This document shows, in pieces, positions 20,375-32,386 of a DNA stretch of 64,000 nt. The position numbers and the translations under genes were made by a program. Where the stretch lies: NCBI GenBank assembly GCA_949358305.1, contig OX442321.1, positions 1,240,001 through 1,304,000 of the forward strand, in the 5' to 3' direction. The notes beneath the pieces are model-generated. The model was not told the DNA's origin, made no database searches, and saw only the letters and a list, made by a program, of their open reading frames with translations. Each line of letters starts with the position of its first letter. Position 1 is the stretch's first letter. This DNA comes from Strigamia acuminata (lineage: Eukaryota > Arthropoda > Chilopoda > Geophilomorpha > Linotaeniidae).

Positions 20375-20570
20375 CGAGTGTCGGTTCGTCGATGTGGCAC
20401 TACTGTGTCAGTAGGAGGATGTGTATAAAAGCCGAAGGAAGTCGGCAATTTACGGAGTAGGCCAGTCGTATGTGACGTCATATCTTCGTGCTTGTACCTG
20501 AATTAAATATTAAAATAATTTTTTTTTTACTTCTTTTTGCGAAAAAAGTTTCTTACCTCGACCTTGGCGT
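20375..20570 (-). other. Putative minus-strand spliced 5' exons upstream of PKG
   Basis: Three consistent minus-strand splice signals are visible: donor GAG|GTAAGA after a 14-nt segment (20557-20570), acceptor ATTCAG| at 20498, and donor CG|GTAAGTCC ending exon 20375-20497. Together they predict a spliced minus-strand transcript. The next acceptor downstream that fits is the one at about 18113 before the PKG coding exon, so these may be alternative 5' exons of PKG. One frame of the 123-nt exon is open, but no family similarity is recognised. On the plus strand the same exon holds TATAAAAG at 20424-20431. Confidence 0.35.
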
Positions 20571-21042
20571 CTGTCAAGGACAAAAATCGAAATAATTTAG
20601 TAAGAATAAAAAAAAGAAATTCGAGAAATGATAAATCTTGTTTATTTGCTTACATAATCATAATAAAGAGGATAAACGCCACGACAGCGCAGCGGTAGAA
20701 TTGCGAAGCAAAAAGTTTAATAAAAATTTCTATATAAAAAAAAAAAATTTTATTTTTTTTATTTTTTATTATTTTCTTTAGCAAGAATATCAAAATTAAT
20801 TAATTTCGATTCGATTTCCGCCGTGTTTTCATTTTTTGCGCATCGCCATGACAACCATTTCATCCGATTTCATCTCATCTCGTGATGGGATGTTTGTCGT
20901 CCCGTTAAAACAAATCGTTGCAGGAAGCGAAAAACCGTCAAAATGGAGCGCGGCGCACTCTGGCGAGCATTCCGCGAGTTATTTTCGGGTGTTTGTTGGA
21001 GGTCTGAGTCGGCCGAACAGCGCGACAAGAGACCGAACCATC

Positions 21043-24000
21043 ATGGCGAGTCAGACGTTGACCGTCCGTTTAACGGGTGACGGCGCTTGGGGTTTCCGAC
21101 TTCAAGGTGGAACTGCACCTGGAATTCCCCTCACTGTTGCAAAGGTAAGAAAAAAATACAAAAAAATGTGCCCCCCCAAAAAAAAAAAAAAAAAAATTTA
21201 TTTTTACAAATTTTAAAATTTTTCCAAAATTTTTCCAAAATAATAATAAAAAAAAAAATAAAATAATTTTTCTAAAAAAATTTGATTGATTAATTAATTA
21301 ATGTGGATATTTTTGCAAACAATTCAGGCCACGCAGTAAATAAAAATAAATTGGATTTGGGCCAAGATGGCCGAATTTCGGGCCGGGATTAGTGATTTGT
21401 TGAGAGACATTGTTTTGTTGGTTTATCAAATGGATGAAAAGATTGAATTATGCAACGGGTGACCGGCGGGTGGCGTGTGGGTAAAAAAGAGTGAAAAGTG
21501 TTGAAAGAGGTTGTTTTAGTTGCTGATAAAGTGTTGCGTGTTGCGAGTTAAAGGCGAAGTTTATTTTTAAACATTCCTGGATGAGGTTGTGAGTGTGCGA
21601 GACAGATGTTGGGAATAGAAAAGAAAGAAAGAAGAAAGTCGTTAGGGAAATCTGCTTTTCACTTCCTCATTTTTAAAGGACGGGTGTGCATCTGTGCACG
21701 TAAGAGTTGGTATAATGCGTGGATTATGTTGCATTTTTGCTAAAAATAAAGCTGTTTAAACACATCGGGTTTTGAGTGTTTTGTGCAGCGAGGAGTGATT
21801 GGTTAGTGGGAGACACGTGGGTTAGTAGGAAAGGTTAAGGGATAAAATCGAAAGTTAATGTAGAAAATCAATAAAAATCGCGAGAAATCGATTAAGATCG
21901 ATGGGAATTTGGAAAAAATTAATGGAAATTTGTAGAAAATTAATGGAGATTTGTACAAAATTAATGGAGATTTGTACAAAATCAATGGAGATTTGTACAA
22001 AATCAATGGAGATTTGTACAAAATCAATAGAGATTTGTACAAAATCAATGGAGATTTGTACAAAATCAATGGAGATTTGTACAAAATCAATGGAGATTTG
22101 TACAAAATCAATAGAGATTTGTACAAAATCAATGGAGATTTGTACAAAATCAATAGAGATTTGTACAAAATCAATGGAAGTTTGTACAAAATTAATGAAA
22201 ATTTTGAAAAAATTAATGAAAATTTTGAAAAAATTAATGAAAATTTTGAAAAAATTAATGAAAATTTTGAAAAAATTAATGAAAATTTTGAAAAAATTAA
22301 TGAAAATTTTGAAAAAATTAATGAAAATTTTGAAAAAATTAATGAAAATTTTGAAAAAATTAATGAAAATTTTGAAAAAATTAATGAAAATTTTGAAAAA
22401 ATTAATGAAAATTTTGAAAAAATTAATGAAAATTTTGAAAAAATTAATGAAAATTTTGAAAAAATTAATGAAAATTTTGAAAAAATTAATGAAAATTTTG
22501 AAAAAATTAATGGAAATTTGGAAAAAATCAATAAAAATCAATGAAAACATCAGTAAAAATTAATAAAAATCAATTGAAATCAGTTAAAATCTATTGAAAT
22601 CCAAACAAATCAATTAAAATCAATAGAAAACAGTAGAAACAGTAGAAATCAGTAAAAATCAATAAAATTTTATTTCAAATCAATAAATATCTATGAAAAC
22701 CAGTGAAAAATTCATGAAAATCAATTGAAATCAATAAAAATCAATTGAAATCAATAAAAATCAATGGAAATCAGTAAAAATTAATGGAAATCAGCAAACA
22801 ATCAGTAAAAATAAAAACAACTTCTTGAAAATCAATAAAAATTAATAAAAATCAAAAAAAATCGCTGGAAATCAACAGAAATCAATAAAATTCAGTAAAA
22901 ACCTATGAAAACCAACATGGAAATCACTGAGAATCAGCTAAAAATCCGTAAAAATTTGCTAATTTGCAAACATACAATATTCTCCCAGACTGTCAGTCCC
23001 CTCGGGTTCCTCAGGTGGCGCCACAAGTGCCAAACTTTCAACTTCTTTTCACGCATTAATATCTTAGTCACCGAGAAACCAACAACCAATAACTTCTAAA
23101 AATAAAAATAAATAGTAAACAACATTTCTGTTCATACCAAAATAGAAAGCCAATGTCCTATCATTTTTCAAAAAAAAATTAATAAAAATGTCATTGGCGC
23201 TTTAAAACCTGCCAAAAAAAAGAAGTCTCTGCAGCACCTTTAAATCACGACGAACTTGGCAACTTTGAACCAAACAAATCCCCAATTAAACAGCAAAAAA
23301 AGAAACGTAAAAAAAAGAACAAAAAAATCAGCAACCAATTGACACTTTCAGGTGCGCACCAAAAGCAAATCGTTCGGGGTCCTGGAACAAGACGACGTTC
23401 TCATCAGCATCAACGGATGCAAATGCCAGAACATGTCCTACGACGAAGTTGTCGACATATTGGACAACGTTGGACAAGAACTCGTGCTCGAAGTAGTGCG
23501 GTAAGAAACAAAAAAAATACCATCCTACCTATCGTAAGGTGCGTTTCATAAATATAAAGCCACCCGCAAAAATTGACTTCCCAGAAAAACGATTAAAACA
23601 ATCGCAAAACTGTTTGTTTCACGTTAATATTAGTCAAATTTTACACCTTTTATTCATTTCAAAACAATTCTGAACACAATTAACTACTGGTCACAATTGA
23701 AAACCAAAAGCGGTCTTTTTCCGTTCATGGAATGTGCCTTGTGTATGTTCGAGTACGTTATGGAGCCCTGTGCGGTTACACTACTTTTGGCCGTGTTTAA
23801 AAAAATTGTACGAGGTTTATTTGATAGTTAAGATTGATTTGAATACAAATGGATTAGTCCTGTCATTCACATCCCTTGATTCAGATGTAGAAGCTTTGTT
23901 GCACGTGAATATTCATCAAATTCCACACCTTTTATTCATTTCAAAACAATTCTCAACTCAATTAACTACTGGTCACAATTGAAAAGCAAATTTTTGCCTT

Positions 24001-27000
24001 TTTGCAATGTTGACGTTGGTTTGCCTTGTGCTGAAACTTAACTGAAGTGTTTTGTCGCCCGTATATAAACACTAGCTGCATTCAACAACTCTAAAACGTA
24101 TGCAAAACTCGTTTCGTGTTTGTGACGTCATTTCATAGAAAAGGCTTATACTAGGTTTAACATGGGAATAGTAGAACTTAGGAAATATAACAGAAATCAG
24201 AGAAATAACAAGGAAATTGAGAATTAAACAACAACAAAGCAATCGTCACGTACAAACAAGAAACGAGTTTGCATACGTTTTAGAGTTTTTGAATGCAGCT
24301 ACTGTGAATACCGTTTTCCTTTCCGTCGTCTGCTGTGCCCCACACGACAAAACAAACCTTACTTGTCGCAAACCGGCAATATGGACTCTATTGTCGCATT
24401 TCCTAGTGGTGTTAATACAATGCAGACTAATCAAGATTGTACTGTCATTTTCTATTGGTTTACTAGCATAAATTTTCTTATCCTTTTCCAAAAACTTCAA
24501 CGACTGTCCGAAATCCATCTTTTTGGGCTGTAAAAATGCCAAGAAATTGCAGTTTCAAGACTAAATAAGACTAGACAAAACTCATAAAATGAATAGAGGA
24601 TGTTTAAATTTCCCTCTCCAGACTAAAATGCAATTAGTTGCTAAAATCCATAAAACCTAAAAAAAAAAAAAAAATTAAAAAAAAAAAATATATAAATAAA
24701 TATAAATAAAAAAAATTCCTCTTTACTTTCTCATCTGATATCGAGGTCTTGTTATTGCACAAGGACGAACAAATATAGTTTGGGTACTGTTCGTTGGCAC
24801 AAGTTGGCGAGAGATGGATACCAGGAATAAGTGGTCGGATAACGAGCAAAAATCAGCAAAAGATGCAATCATTGCCTGTGCTGAAATACCCTCGCTGACT
24901 GCGCAAATTTTTTTATTTTATTTTTTATTTTTATTTTTATATCCATTTTGTAAATTTATTTTTAAATTTCTAAAATTTCCATTTTTAAACTGCAAATTGA
25001 TCGCTCACCTGTTTCGAAATCCAATCCACTTATTCCGCAATGGTATTTGGCTGGGCGAAAACCGTAGTTGTGTGTCTTTTCAAAGTCCTCTACGGTTTGA
25101 TTTTCGGCTTCAAACGCAAGGAAAAACCGCCAATTAAGCCCAAACCAGACAGGTATAAACAAAACCTCACCGGTCGTCCATTAATTCTTTATGTTTCGGT
25201 CTAAACAGGTCTGAAAATAAAGAAAATGTCGCTCCCAACTACGAGTCGCCAACAACGCGAATTTCGGACGTGGATAAGGATGCAGTTGCCATGGAAACGC
25301 TCCGACAACGACAAGAAAAGGTAAACTTTGCATGAATAATGCATCGTTTGTGTCTGGCGCTCCGTTTACGGTTGCAATTAAATGCGCAAATACTTGTCGA
25401 GTCGCGCGGACTAAAAATAACGATTACTTAAGTCGATTGTGGGCATTTTGTGTCGGGATGATTTAATATCGCTAGAAAACGACGCGACGTTGATTTACAT
25501 GCCGGGGGGACCTTGGGAAGCGACTTAATTTAGAATCCGAAAACTCGGGATTTATTTATATATTTATTTTATTTATTTTGTTTGTTTGTTTATTGAGAGC
25601 GGTCGAAATAGGATTGAGTGAAACCGTGAAACGGTATTCCCCGATTAGCGGAACATTCCGCGTCTCGGTTCTCGGTTTACGTAATTCGGTGACATGAAAC
25701 GGTTGGAGGCCCCTCATGATTACTGATGCAATATGTTTGTCGAGCTGGGAAAAGATTGAATTGATCGATTCGATAAACTCGAAGCTCGTGTTTATTTCAG
25801 ATAACCCACAATATTTTGCGTTCAAGGTTTTCTGTTTTTGTCGTTTCTATAAACAGATTGGACACTAAAACGGTTAGAAAACATGGGGGAAAAATAGAGT
25901 ATTTTTATTAGCGTTTACTCGTAAAATCCTAGAGCTGAAACTGTGTAATCAAGATGTTAAAACCGAAATAATCTCGGATCCAGAAAATGGGATGGGTGTT
26001 TTGGTTTGATTTTTCACAAGGGTAAATTGAATGTTTTTTGGCTAAAACTTGTTTGTTTTAGTCAAAAAGTGATTGCTTTAAGCCTAAAAATGAATTTTGG
26101 TGCAAAAAATTGAATTTTTGTGTAAAAAAAGTGAATTTTTGTGCAAAAAAGTGAATTTTTACACCAAAAAAGTGGATTTTCACACCAAAAAAGTGAGTTT
26201 TTGTGTAAAAAAAGTGAATTTTTGTGTAAAAAAAGTGAATTTTTGTGCAAAAAAGTGAATTTTCACACCAAAAAAGTGGATTTTCACACCAAATAAGTGA
26301 GTTTTTACACAAAAACAAATATTTTTACACCGAAATAGTCAATTTCACACCAAAAAAAGTGAATTTTTCACACCAAAAAAGTAAATTTTTACACAAAAAC
26401 AAATATTTTTACACCAAAAAAGTCAATTTCACACCAAAAAAAGTGAATTTTTCACACCAAAAAAGTAAATTTTTACACAAAAACAAATATTTTTACACCA
26501 AAATAGTCAATTTCACACCAAAAAAAGTGAATTTTCAAACCAAAAAAGTGAATTTTGACTCAAAAAATAAATGTTTTCGTCTTCCGTTCTCACCATTCAC
26601 ACAGACACAAAACAAAAACAAAAAAACCAAAAAATAAAAAAAAAATAAAATATTTCCAGGATCAAAACCGTGTGGTTCCAACTCTAAAAACCGAAGACGA
26701 AGAAGTGGAATACGAAGACGAAGATGAAGAAAACGAAGAAGAAGAGGTAAAAATCCATCACCAAATCATTAACCCAAAAAAAAAAAAAAAAAAAAAAAAA
26801 TCCCAAAAGAACCAAAAAGAAAAAAAACCAAAACAAATTTCCAACCTCCAGGAAGAAGAAGAAGAAGAAACTACCGAAGAAGAACAACCATCCAAACAAC
26901 CCCTCACAACCTTCCCGAAAACCCCCTCCCCCAACTTCCTCGCCGACACAACGACCGAAACCGAAACCCAACTGACCCCCCACGGCTCCACCCAACGCAG

Positions 27001-30000
27001 CACGCGCCGCGAACTCAGCGCGTCCCCCTTCAAAGAACAAGAAACCATCACCCGAGTGATGGACGAACGCAGCGGCCCGATGCAATCGCACATCGCCACC
27101 AAAGAGGAATACACGCACCAGATCGGCGGCGACACCGACGGCTTCAAGACCCCTTCGCCGGTGCCCCCGACAGACGACCTGACGCCCTTGTTCAAAGTCA
27201 GCCGCTTCGTACCGGGCGCCGCCAACTCGTACGCCGTCAACGAGGTACGCCACTTATAACGCATAAAAACTCACAAAACAGGATGCATTTTTCCCTTACA
27301 GTTAAAGACTATACGGTATGAAAATAGTGTAAAGAAAAAATGATAAATTAAGTTTTCGCGAGCTGCACTTTTCCCTTATCACTGCACTATTTCAGCCAAC
27401 TACTGACAGTTAGTAATTTTAGGCCTAAAAGTTCAATTTGGGGGCGTAAATGTGCAAATTTCTGCATAAAATTCCATTATTATGACTATAAAGTATGGTT
27501 TTGGGCCTAAAATTCAATTTTGGACCTCATTTATCGTTCAATCTACGTACCTATGTTTGATCGGGTCAACAAAATAATCGCCATTTGCAAAGTGTAGTGT
27601 TCTCAATTCTGATTGGCTGCGCTGTATTTTAATTTAGTGTTGAAAACGATACACTAAAGATTTTTCCCTTACGATATGGCACTAAAATAGTGTATCGTGG
27701 AGCAAAATACGGAATAAATGCATCCCGCAAACTATCTAATATAGAGCAGGGGTCGGCAAGTAATTTTAAGTGCGGTCCGGATACTATTGAAAATTTTTAT
27801 CGAGGTCCAGAAAAAAAAACTCGTTATACTTAATAGTTTTAAATTTTTATTTTGACTCATTTAAGTAATTATATAAAACACAATATATATATATATATTT
27901 ATATTATATATATATATATATATTTTTTTTTTAAACAATTTGGCGGTCCAAGTTTCGACCTGTTGCCGACCACTGGTGTAGAGAGACAGATGCATGCATG
28001 TAGTGGCCATCTTGGCACGCTCGAAATAGATTTTCAAGGAACCTCCGCCATGTTTTGTCTTTTTTTTTAATTTATTTTTATTTTATTTTAGACATTTTCA
28101 AAGGCAACAACAACAACCACTTCACTTAGCAGCAACCTTAGCTCCTTCAACGACGATTTGCTCAACCTGACCAAGAAATTGGACGCCGGATTGAACGCTA
28201 GGACTCCGACGCCCACTAAAATCGCCACCCCGACCCCGCCGATACCGCCGTCGCCGCCCCCGCCGTCCAATATCCCCGCTCCGCCGCCGCCGCCGACTAA
28301 TAATAGTGGCAAAACACGACCGACATCGATGCCGTCCCTCGATTTCAACATTTTGGACGCGATCGAGACCAACAAGATTTACATGGAGGACTCGAAAACG
28401 ACCAAGACACGATTTACCAAAACCACCATAACAAAGGTCAGTTTTTAAATATTTTTTTAAAATTTTTTTGAGTTGTACGAGAATTTGATTGCGCGGCGGC
28501 GGAGTGAGGCGCGCCTCGGTCCGCCGGGGTTGGTCCGATTTGCCGTGCTTTTTTAGCACTCGAATAAAAATGCATTCGTTTTGGGTGGTAAATAATTCCG
28601 ACGGGCTTGAAGGCGCGTTTTGCTCGTTTGGTGGCGCATTTGCCAGGTGTGTGAAGTGGTGGGGGGTAGCAGCGTTTGAATCTTTGCCATCCATCGGTGA
28701 CTGCGTCCGTTCGGAGAAATTTCAGTCTCCGAACGGGCAAAGATGGAACGCAGCTCGAGGTGATGTTGCGCGATCTTCAAATCAAACTTCTGCTCAAGAA
28801 ATTGGAGCGATATCGGGCCCAAGATGGAGGGGTAAGCCAATTCCTTTTGCTTTAAAATCCGTTCAATCTGCGCACTTTTCGCACTTGCTGTTCATTTTTA
28901 AACGCTTGACTCAGACGCTGTTTTCGTTCCCAAATTTAACTCAGCGTCCTGGGCTTGGACGCGAGCCCACTTTCAATTCAAAAAAATAAAAATAAAAAAA
29001 TATTTTTCCCTACTCTATTATTTCATCAATTTGCACGGCAGATGACAAACGCAGGCGTCTCTAATCATAATATTGCGCAGAAAATGCACATGTGTGCAGT
29101 GAAGCCATTTCAGGGGAGTTTTTTCATTTTTTAAATATTTTTTAAAAAGCACGGCAAATCGGACCAACCCCGGCGGACCGAGGCGCGCCTCACTCCGCCG
29201 CCGCGCAAGCCAATTCCCGTACAACTTAAAAAAATTTTAAAAAATTTTAAAAAATTTTAAAAAAATTAAAAAAAAATTTTTTTTTTTAAATTTAAAATTT
29301 TTTAAAAATTAAAAACTTTTTTTTAAAAAAATTTTTCATTTTAGAGTGGTCATACGAGTGTCAGCGATGAAGAGAGCGAGCGTTTCCAGCGGTTGATGAA
29401 AGCGTTCAAGCCGCCGCCAGAAGACGAGGGCAGTTTAACGCCGACGCGGAAAAGTAAGAAATTTTCGTTGATTAATTTGTTTGTTTAATCGTTTGTTTTA
29501 TTTCTTTGGGGGTTTTTTGGAATAGAAAAAATGTTTTCATCGTCGAGTTTCTACGAGGAACCGAGGCACATTTACCCGACGGTGGAGGAACAGGTCAAAC
29601 TGTGTAAATCGATAGCGGATTCCTTGTCTGCCGATACGAACCAGATGTCAAAAGGTGCCACTATGTACATCAAACGGATGAAAAGGGCCCACAAATGGGT
29701 CACGGAAGGTAAATACATTTAAATTATCAACAATTTTAACCGAAAAGTTAAAAAAAAGCAAGGAAAACCACTTAAAACGCGAAAAATACGTGAATAAGCA
29801 CTTAGAAACGTGAAAAATACGTGAATAAGCACTTAGAAACGCGAAAAATACGTGAATAAGCACTTAGAAACGCGAAAAATACGTGAATAAGCACTTAGAA
29901 ACACGAAGAAATCACTAAAACACGAGAAAATACACAATAAAACGCAAACAATACGTGCATGAGCGCTTAGAAACGAGAAAAAATCGTTGAAACACGCAAA

Positions 30001-31788
30001 AAATCTCTAAAATACACGAAAAACACAGTAAAACGCAAAAAATACGTGAAAAAGCACTTATAATCGCGAAAAAACCACTATAACGCGAAAATACACGGAA
30101 ATATGGGACGAAAACGCAAAAAATAAAGAAATACAGGGCGAAAAACCTTTTAAACACGGAAAAATGCAAAAATACAGAGGAAAAAAAGGGAAATTCCGTT
30201 TTAGAAGTCGGTTGCCAAGGCCGAGGTTGAGTGAAAAGGGGTCCCCGAGTCAACAACCTGAGAAAACAGGTGTAGCGCTTCCATTTTTAGCCATCCAGCA
30301 CATTCGTCGCAATTAATTCACCATTCAAGTGTGCATTTAGTCTCCGAGATAAGCCGCACCGCCCAACATCACCTTTAATTGCTTTCTACTATTTGTGTTT
30401 ACTCGACTCGACACGCTTCTAAAACGGCTCACAAAAGCCAGGCGAATTTGGCCGACTCGAGTAAAACACTTCACTCGGCGCACCCAACACCGCCATGCGC
30501 GAAATGCTCAGAACCGGCTGGGCCGCGAGCATCGGAAAATTCCACATCGGTAAAAAAAAAAAAAAAAAAATTTAAAATTTTTAAAAAAATTTTATAATTT
30601 TAAAAAATTGGAAAAATTTTTGAAATTTTTTTTTCTTCATTTTAGGCCCAGATCCGGTGGATTCGGACCTGGAGTCCCCCCAGATCCAAGAGCCGCACCA
30701 CAAGCCGTCCTTCTACGACGACGGCCGCCCTCGCCTCAAACTCGTGCTCGATCCGCGCGAGATCCAAGACCCGATCAAACTCGCGCGCACCGGCATCTAC
30801 AACGAACACAACATCATCAGCCCCGACATTTGCTTCGAGTTGGTGCGCGACCTCAACTCCCCGTCCGGAAAAGGCGCGCAACTCTTCGCCAAGCGCAAGA
30901 AAAAGTCGGAAAATTGGATCGTGGACGAGAACACGGTCAAGGATTCGCAGTCCAAGCACCACAGCGAGTTGGCCGACATCAACAAGCGGCTGCCGCAGCC
31001 CAAAAGCGCTCCGTACAAGCCGCCGCCCGCCAACAAGCTCAAGGAGATCAACGAGCGACTCAACCCCAGAGTTAAGTACGTCAAGAGTCCGTGGGAGGCC
31101 GCGCTCGAGTCGCCGTTGGGGAGCTGCGACGCCGCTTTTGTCGACGTCAAACCTCGTGCTCCGCCCTTGGCGGACCTCGTCTGGGCCAAGCAAGCACCCG
31201 CGCCGCCGTTGAAGGACATCGTGTTGCCGTCCACGACGATTCCCAGCTTACCCAAGACGTCGTTTACGCCGTCGCCCGTTCAAAGAAGCGCTTCGCCCTA
31301 CGGTTTCAACGCCGGTTACTACAAACCGAAGGTGGCAAAAGGTTGGACTGGATACACTAGAGGTGAGAGAATTTAATTAGTTGTTTGTGGGGTGGTTTAA
31401 ACCTTTAAACGTTGAAAATGTTACATTTTGGTGTGTTTACTCGGCTTTGTTGTTGCGGCGGCCATTTTAGGTCGGGCGGTTTCTGCGGGATTATTAATTT
31501 TTATTTTAAATTGAATTGATTAAATTTGTGTTGAAAATTATTTTAAAATGTTTAAAAATGTTTTTAGATCAGTCAGCAGGGGTGAATTTCGAGTATGGTC
31601 AAGAAGCATTACCGGAAGTCGATTATTCCGCACGTCCAGCATCGAGTGGCGAAGCAAATTTTAACAGATTAAGCCTGGATCAGTTCAACAACTATAATTC
31701 AACTCCCACTCCGTGGAACCAGGCCAAACACCGACCAAACGCCGCATTTAAACCCGTCCGGCCTAAATCCATGATCCTGACTAAATAA
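21043..31788 (+). CDS. SYNPO2L-like: Synaptopodin-2/myopodin-like PDZ protein (CG1674 family), ten exons
   Basis: Exons: 21043-21144, 23352-23500, 25209-25320, 26660-26746, 26852-27244, 28092-28436, 29345-29453, 29526-29708, 30646-31362, 31568-31788. Total 2,418 nt, about 805 aa, phase kept. Residues 1-84 form a PDZ domain: GAWGFRLQGG, then IPLTVAKVRTKSKSFG, DDVLISING and YDEVVDIL. This is closer to vertebrate SYNPO2 (PWGFRLQGG, AKIRNQSKA, VVSING) than to Zasp/LIM proteins. An acidic Glu-rich stretch, a proline-rich region (exon 6) and two basic SYNPO-type motifs follow: SKGATMYIKRMKRAHKWVTE (exon 8) and GKGAQLFAKRKKKSENWIVD (exon 9). Family members are actin-, alpha-actinin- and filamin-binding Z-disc proteins. 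No LIM domain is present. Polyadenylation signals follow at 31796 and about 32285. Confidence 0.88.
21900..22530. repeat. Two adjacent 20-21-bp tandem arrays in intron 1 of the synaptopodin-2-like gene
   Basis: First block (about 21950-22190): roughly 11 copies built from ATGGAGATTTGTACAAAATC. Second block (about 22194-22515): roughly 15 almost perfect 21-bp copies built from ATGAAAATTTTGAAAAAATT. All frames on both strands stay open because the period is a multiple of three. The flanks decay into ATCAATAAAAATCA-type degenerate copies to about 22900. Confidence 0.95.
23615..24005. repeat. Pair of diverged about 105-bp direct repeats
   Basis: Segments 23615-23720 and 23898-24003 both contain CACCTTTTATTCATTTCAAA and TTAACTACTGGTCACAATTG. 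They lie in intron 2 of the synaptopodin-2-like gene. Probably remnants of one duplicated mobile element. Confidence 0.75.
24073..24301. repeat. Inverted repeat with about 55-bp arms
   Basis: The left arm (24073-24126, TAGCTGCATTCAACAACTCT and following) is matched in inverted orientation by 24245-24301 (ends TTTTTGAATGCAGCTA). The spacer is about 118 bp. The structure fits a small foldback/MITE element. Target-site duplications were not resolved. Confidence 0.7.
25040..25152 (+). CDS. Alternative first exon of the synaptopodin-2-like gene with hydrophobic N-terminus
   Basis: An ATG at 25040 opens 37 codons (MVFGWAKTVVVCLFKVLYGL and following, then FKRKEKPPIKPKPD), ending in donor AG|GTATAA. 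It joins the exon at 25209 in the same phase as the PDZ exon 2 does; both junctions encode Arg-Ser. No AG acceptor lies within about 80 bp upstream of the ATG, which fits a first exon rather than an internal one. The product would lack the PDZ domain and have a membrane-anchor-like segment (about residues 8-24) followed by basic residues. Confidence 0.5.
26090..26570. repeat. About 20-bp tandem array (AAAAAAGTGAATTTTTGTGT) in a synaptopodin-2-like intron
   Basis: More than 20 copies, with the second half organised into a higher-order unit of about 85 bp (three copies between 26300 and 26530). It lies about 90 bp upstream of the exon starting at 26660. Confidence 0.9.
27283..27734. mobile_element. 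Candidate MITE with short terminal inverted repeats
   Basis: The left end GGATGCATTTTTCCCTTAC and the right end, read inverted (GGATGCATTTATTCCGTA), match at 15 or more positions. The interior contains paired AAAATAGTGTA motifs near both ends. No coding content. Confidence 0.4.
27747..27975. mobile_element. Non-autonomous hAT-type MITE
   Basis: The left end CAGGGGTCGGCAA and the right end TTGCCGACCACTG are inverted repeats of the classical hAT type (CAG-GG-TCGGCAA). They are flanked by similar 8-bp sequences (ATATAGAG and GTGTAGAG), as expected for hAT insertion. The interior has a (TA)n microsatellite at about 27880-27922. It lies in an intron of the synaptopodin-2-like gene. Confidence 0.65.
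28471..29226. mobile_element. Foldback element with about 83-bp GC-rich terminal inverted repeats
   Basis: 28471-28553 and 29144-29226 are near-identical inverted copies; both contain GCGCGGCGGCGGAGTGAGGC and CGGTCCGCCGGGGTTGGTCC in their own orientation. The GC content contrasts sharply with the surrounding AT-rich intron. The interior (28554-29143) holds a short hairpin (CCGTTCGGAG / CTCCGAACGG) and an exon-like open segment at about 28725-28832 followed by GTAAGC. The element lies wholly inside one intron of the synaptopodin-2-like gene. Confidence 0.75.
29755..30170. repeat. About 31-bp tandem repeats in an intron
   Basis: At least four good copies of a unit containing ACGTGAATAAGCACTTAGAA (29788-29905), then degenerate copies to about 30170. 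Between the exons ending 29708 and starting 30646. Confidence 0.7.
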
Positions 31789-32310
31789 CTCATTGAATAA
31801 AATTAAATAAAATATAATTTTTTTTTTAATTTGCTGCTGCCCTTGTTGCGCTTGCTGCGGTGCGCCTACTGCGCCTGCGCGCCCTTGCTGGATTCTTACC
31901 GATTCTTGCTTGGCTGTGAATATTTATTTTGAAATCTGATGCCTCGAATCAGTTGAAACCAAAGGGTTGTATTGTGTGTGTGTCTCCGTCCGGTGTTCTA
32001 ATTTTAGATGTATACTTTTGCGAGTGTTGAATTTCACTCTCCTATTTTAGTTGTGTAGAATTGTAGCTGCAACTCCGAACGAATGCCCAGAAATACATTT
32101 ACATGTGCGAAATTTAATTTCCGTTTCTGTTTCAATCATTTTTCTCTTTTCTTATTTTTCTTGTTTCAAAAACTGTAACCGAATTGTTCCGTCGCCAAAA
32201 TAGACGAAGGAATGTTACGACACAGTTAACTTATTTTGTAATTTATGGCGAAGAACAAATTTGCTTTTTGAAATTTCTATGCAATAAATAAAGAATTATA
32301 ATTTTGACCG
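31789..32310 (+). other. 3' untranslated region of the synaptopodin-2-like gene
   Basis: Non-coding after the stop at 31786-31788. AATAAA occurs immediately (31796) and again at about 32284-32292 (GCAATAAATAAAG), giving a short and a long 3' end. Confidence 0.5.
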
Positions 32311-32386
32311 CCACTTTTTTTTAGACAAAACAAACATGGCTGCACAGTGCACACAAAATCATTAAATAAATGGTTGGGAACCAACA

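Noticed and set aside
21803-22563. Long frames open on both strands (up to about 240 codons) of the LILYKS / FFKIFIN type
   Set aside because: They run through perfect 20-21-bp tandem repeats whose period is a multiple of three, so openness is automatic. No similarity or start context supports them.
26684-27264. Minus-strand frames of 168-189 codons opposite the Glu-rich exons
   Set aside because: Shadows of the plus-strand synaptopodin-2-like exons 26660-26746 and 26852-27244, which are supported by splice phase and family motifs.
28158-28448. Separate proline-rich small gene
   Set aside because: It is part of exon 28092-28436 of the synaptopodin-2-like gene, read from an internal ATG.
30608-31255. 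Alternative frames on both strands of 150-180 codons
   Set aside because: GC-rich shadows of the coding exon 30646-31362.
21043-31788. Zasp/ALP-Enigma (PDZ-LIM) identity for the PDZ gene
   Set aside because: The PDZ resembles SYNPO2 more closely, the basic KGA-x-(L/M)-F/Y-x-KR motifs are of the synaptopodin type, and no LIM domain occurs before the stop codon.
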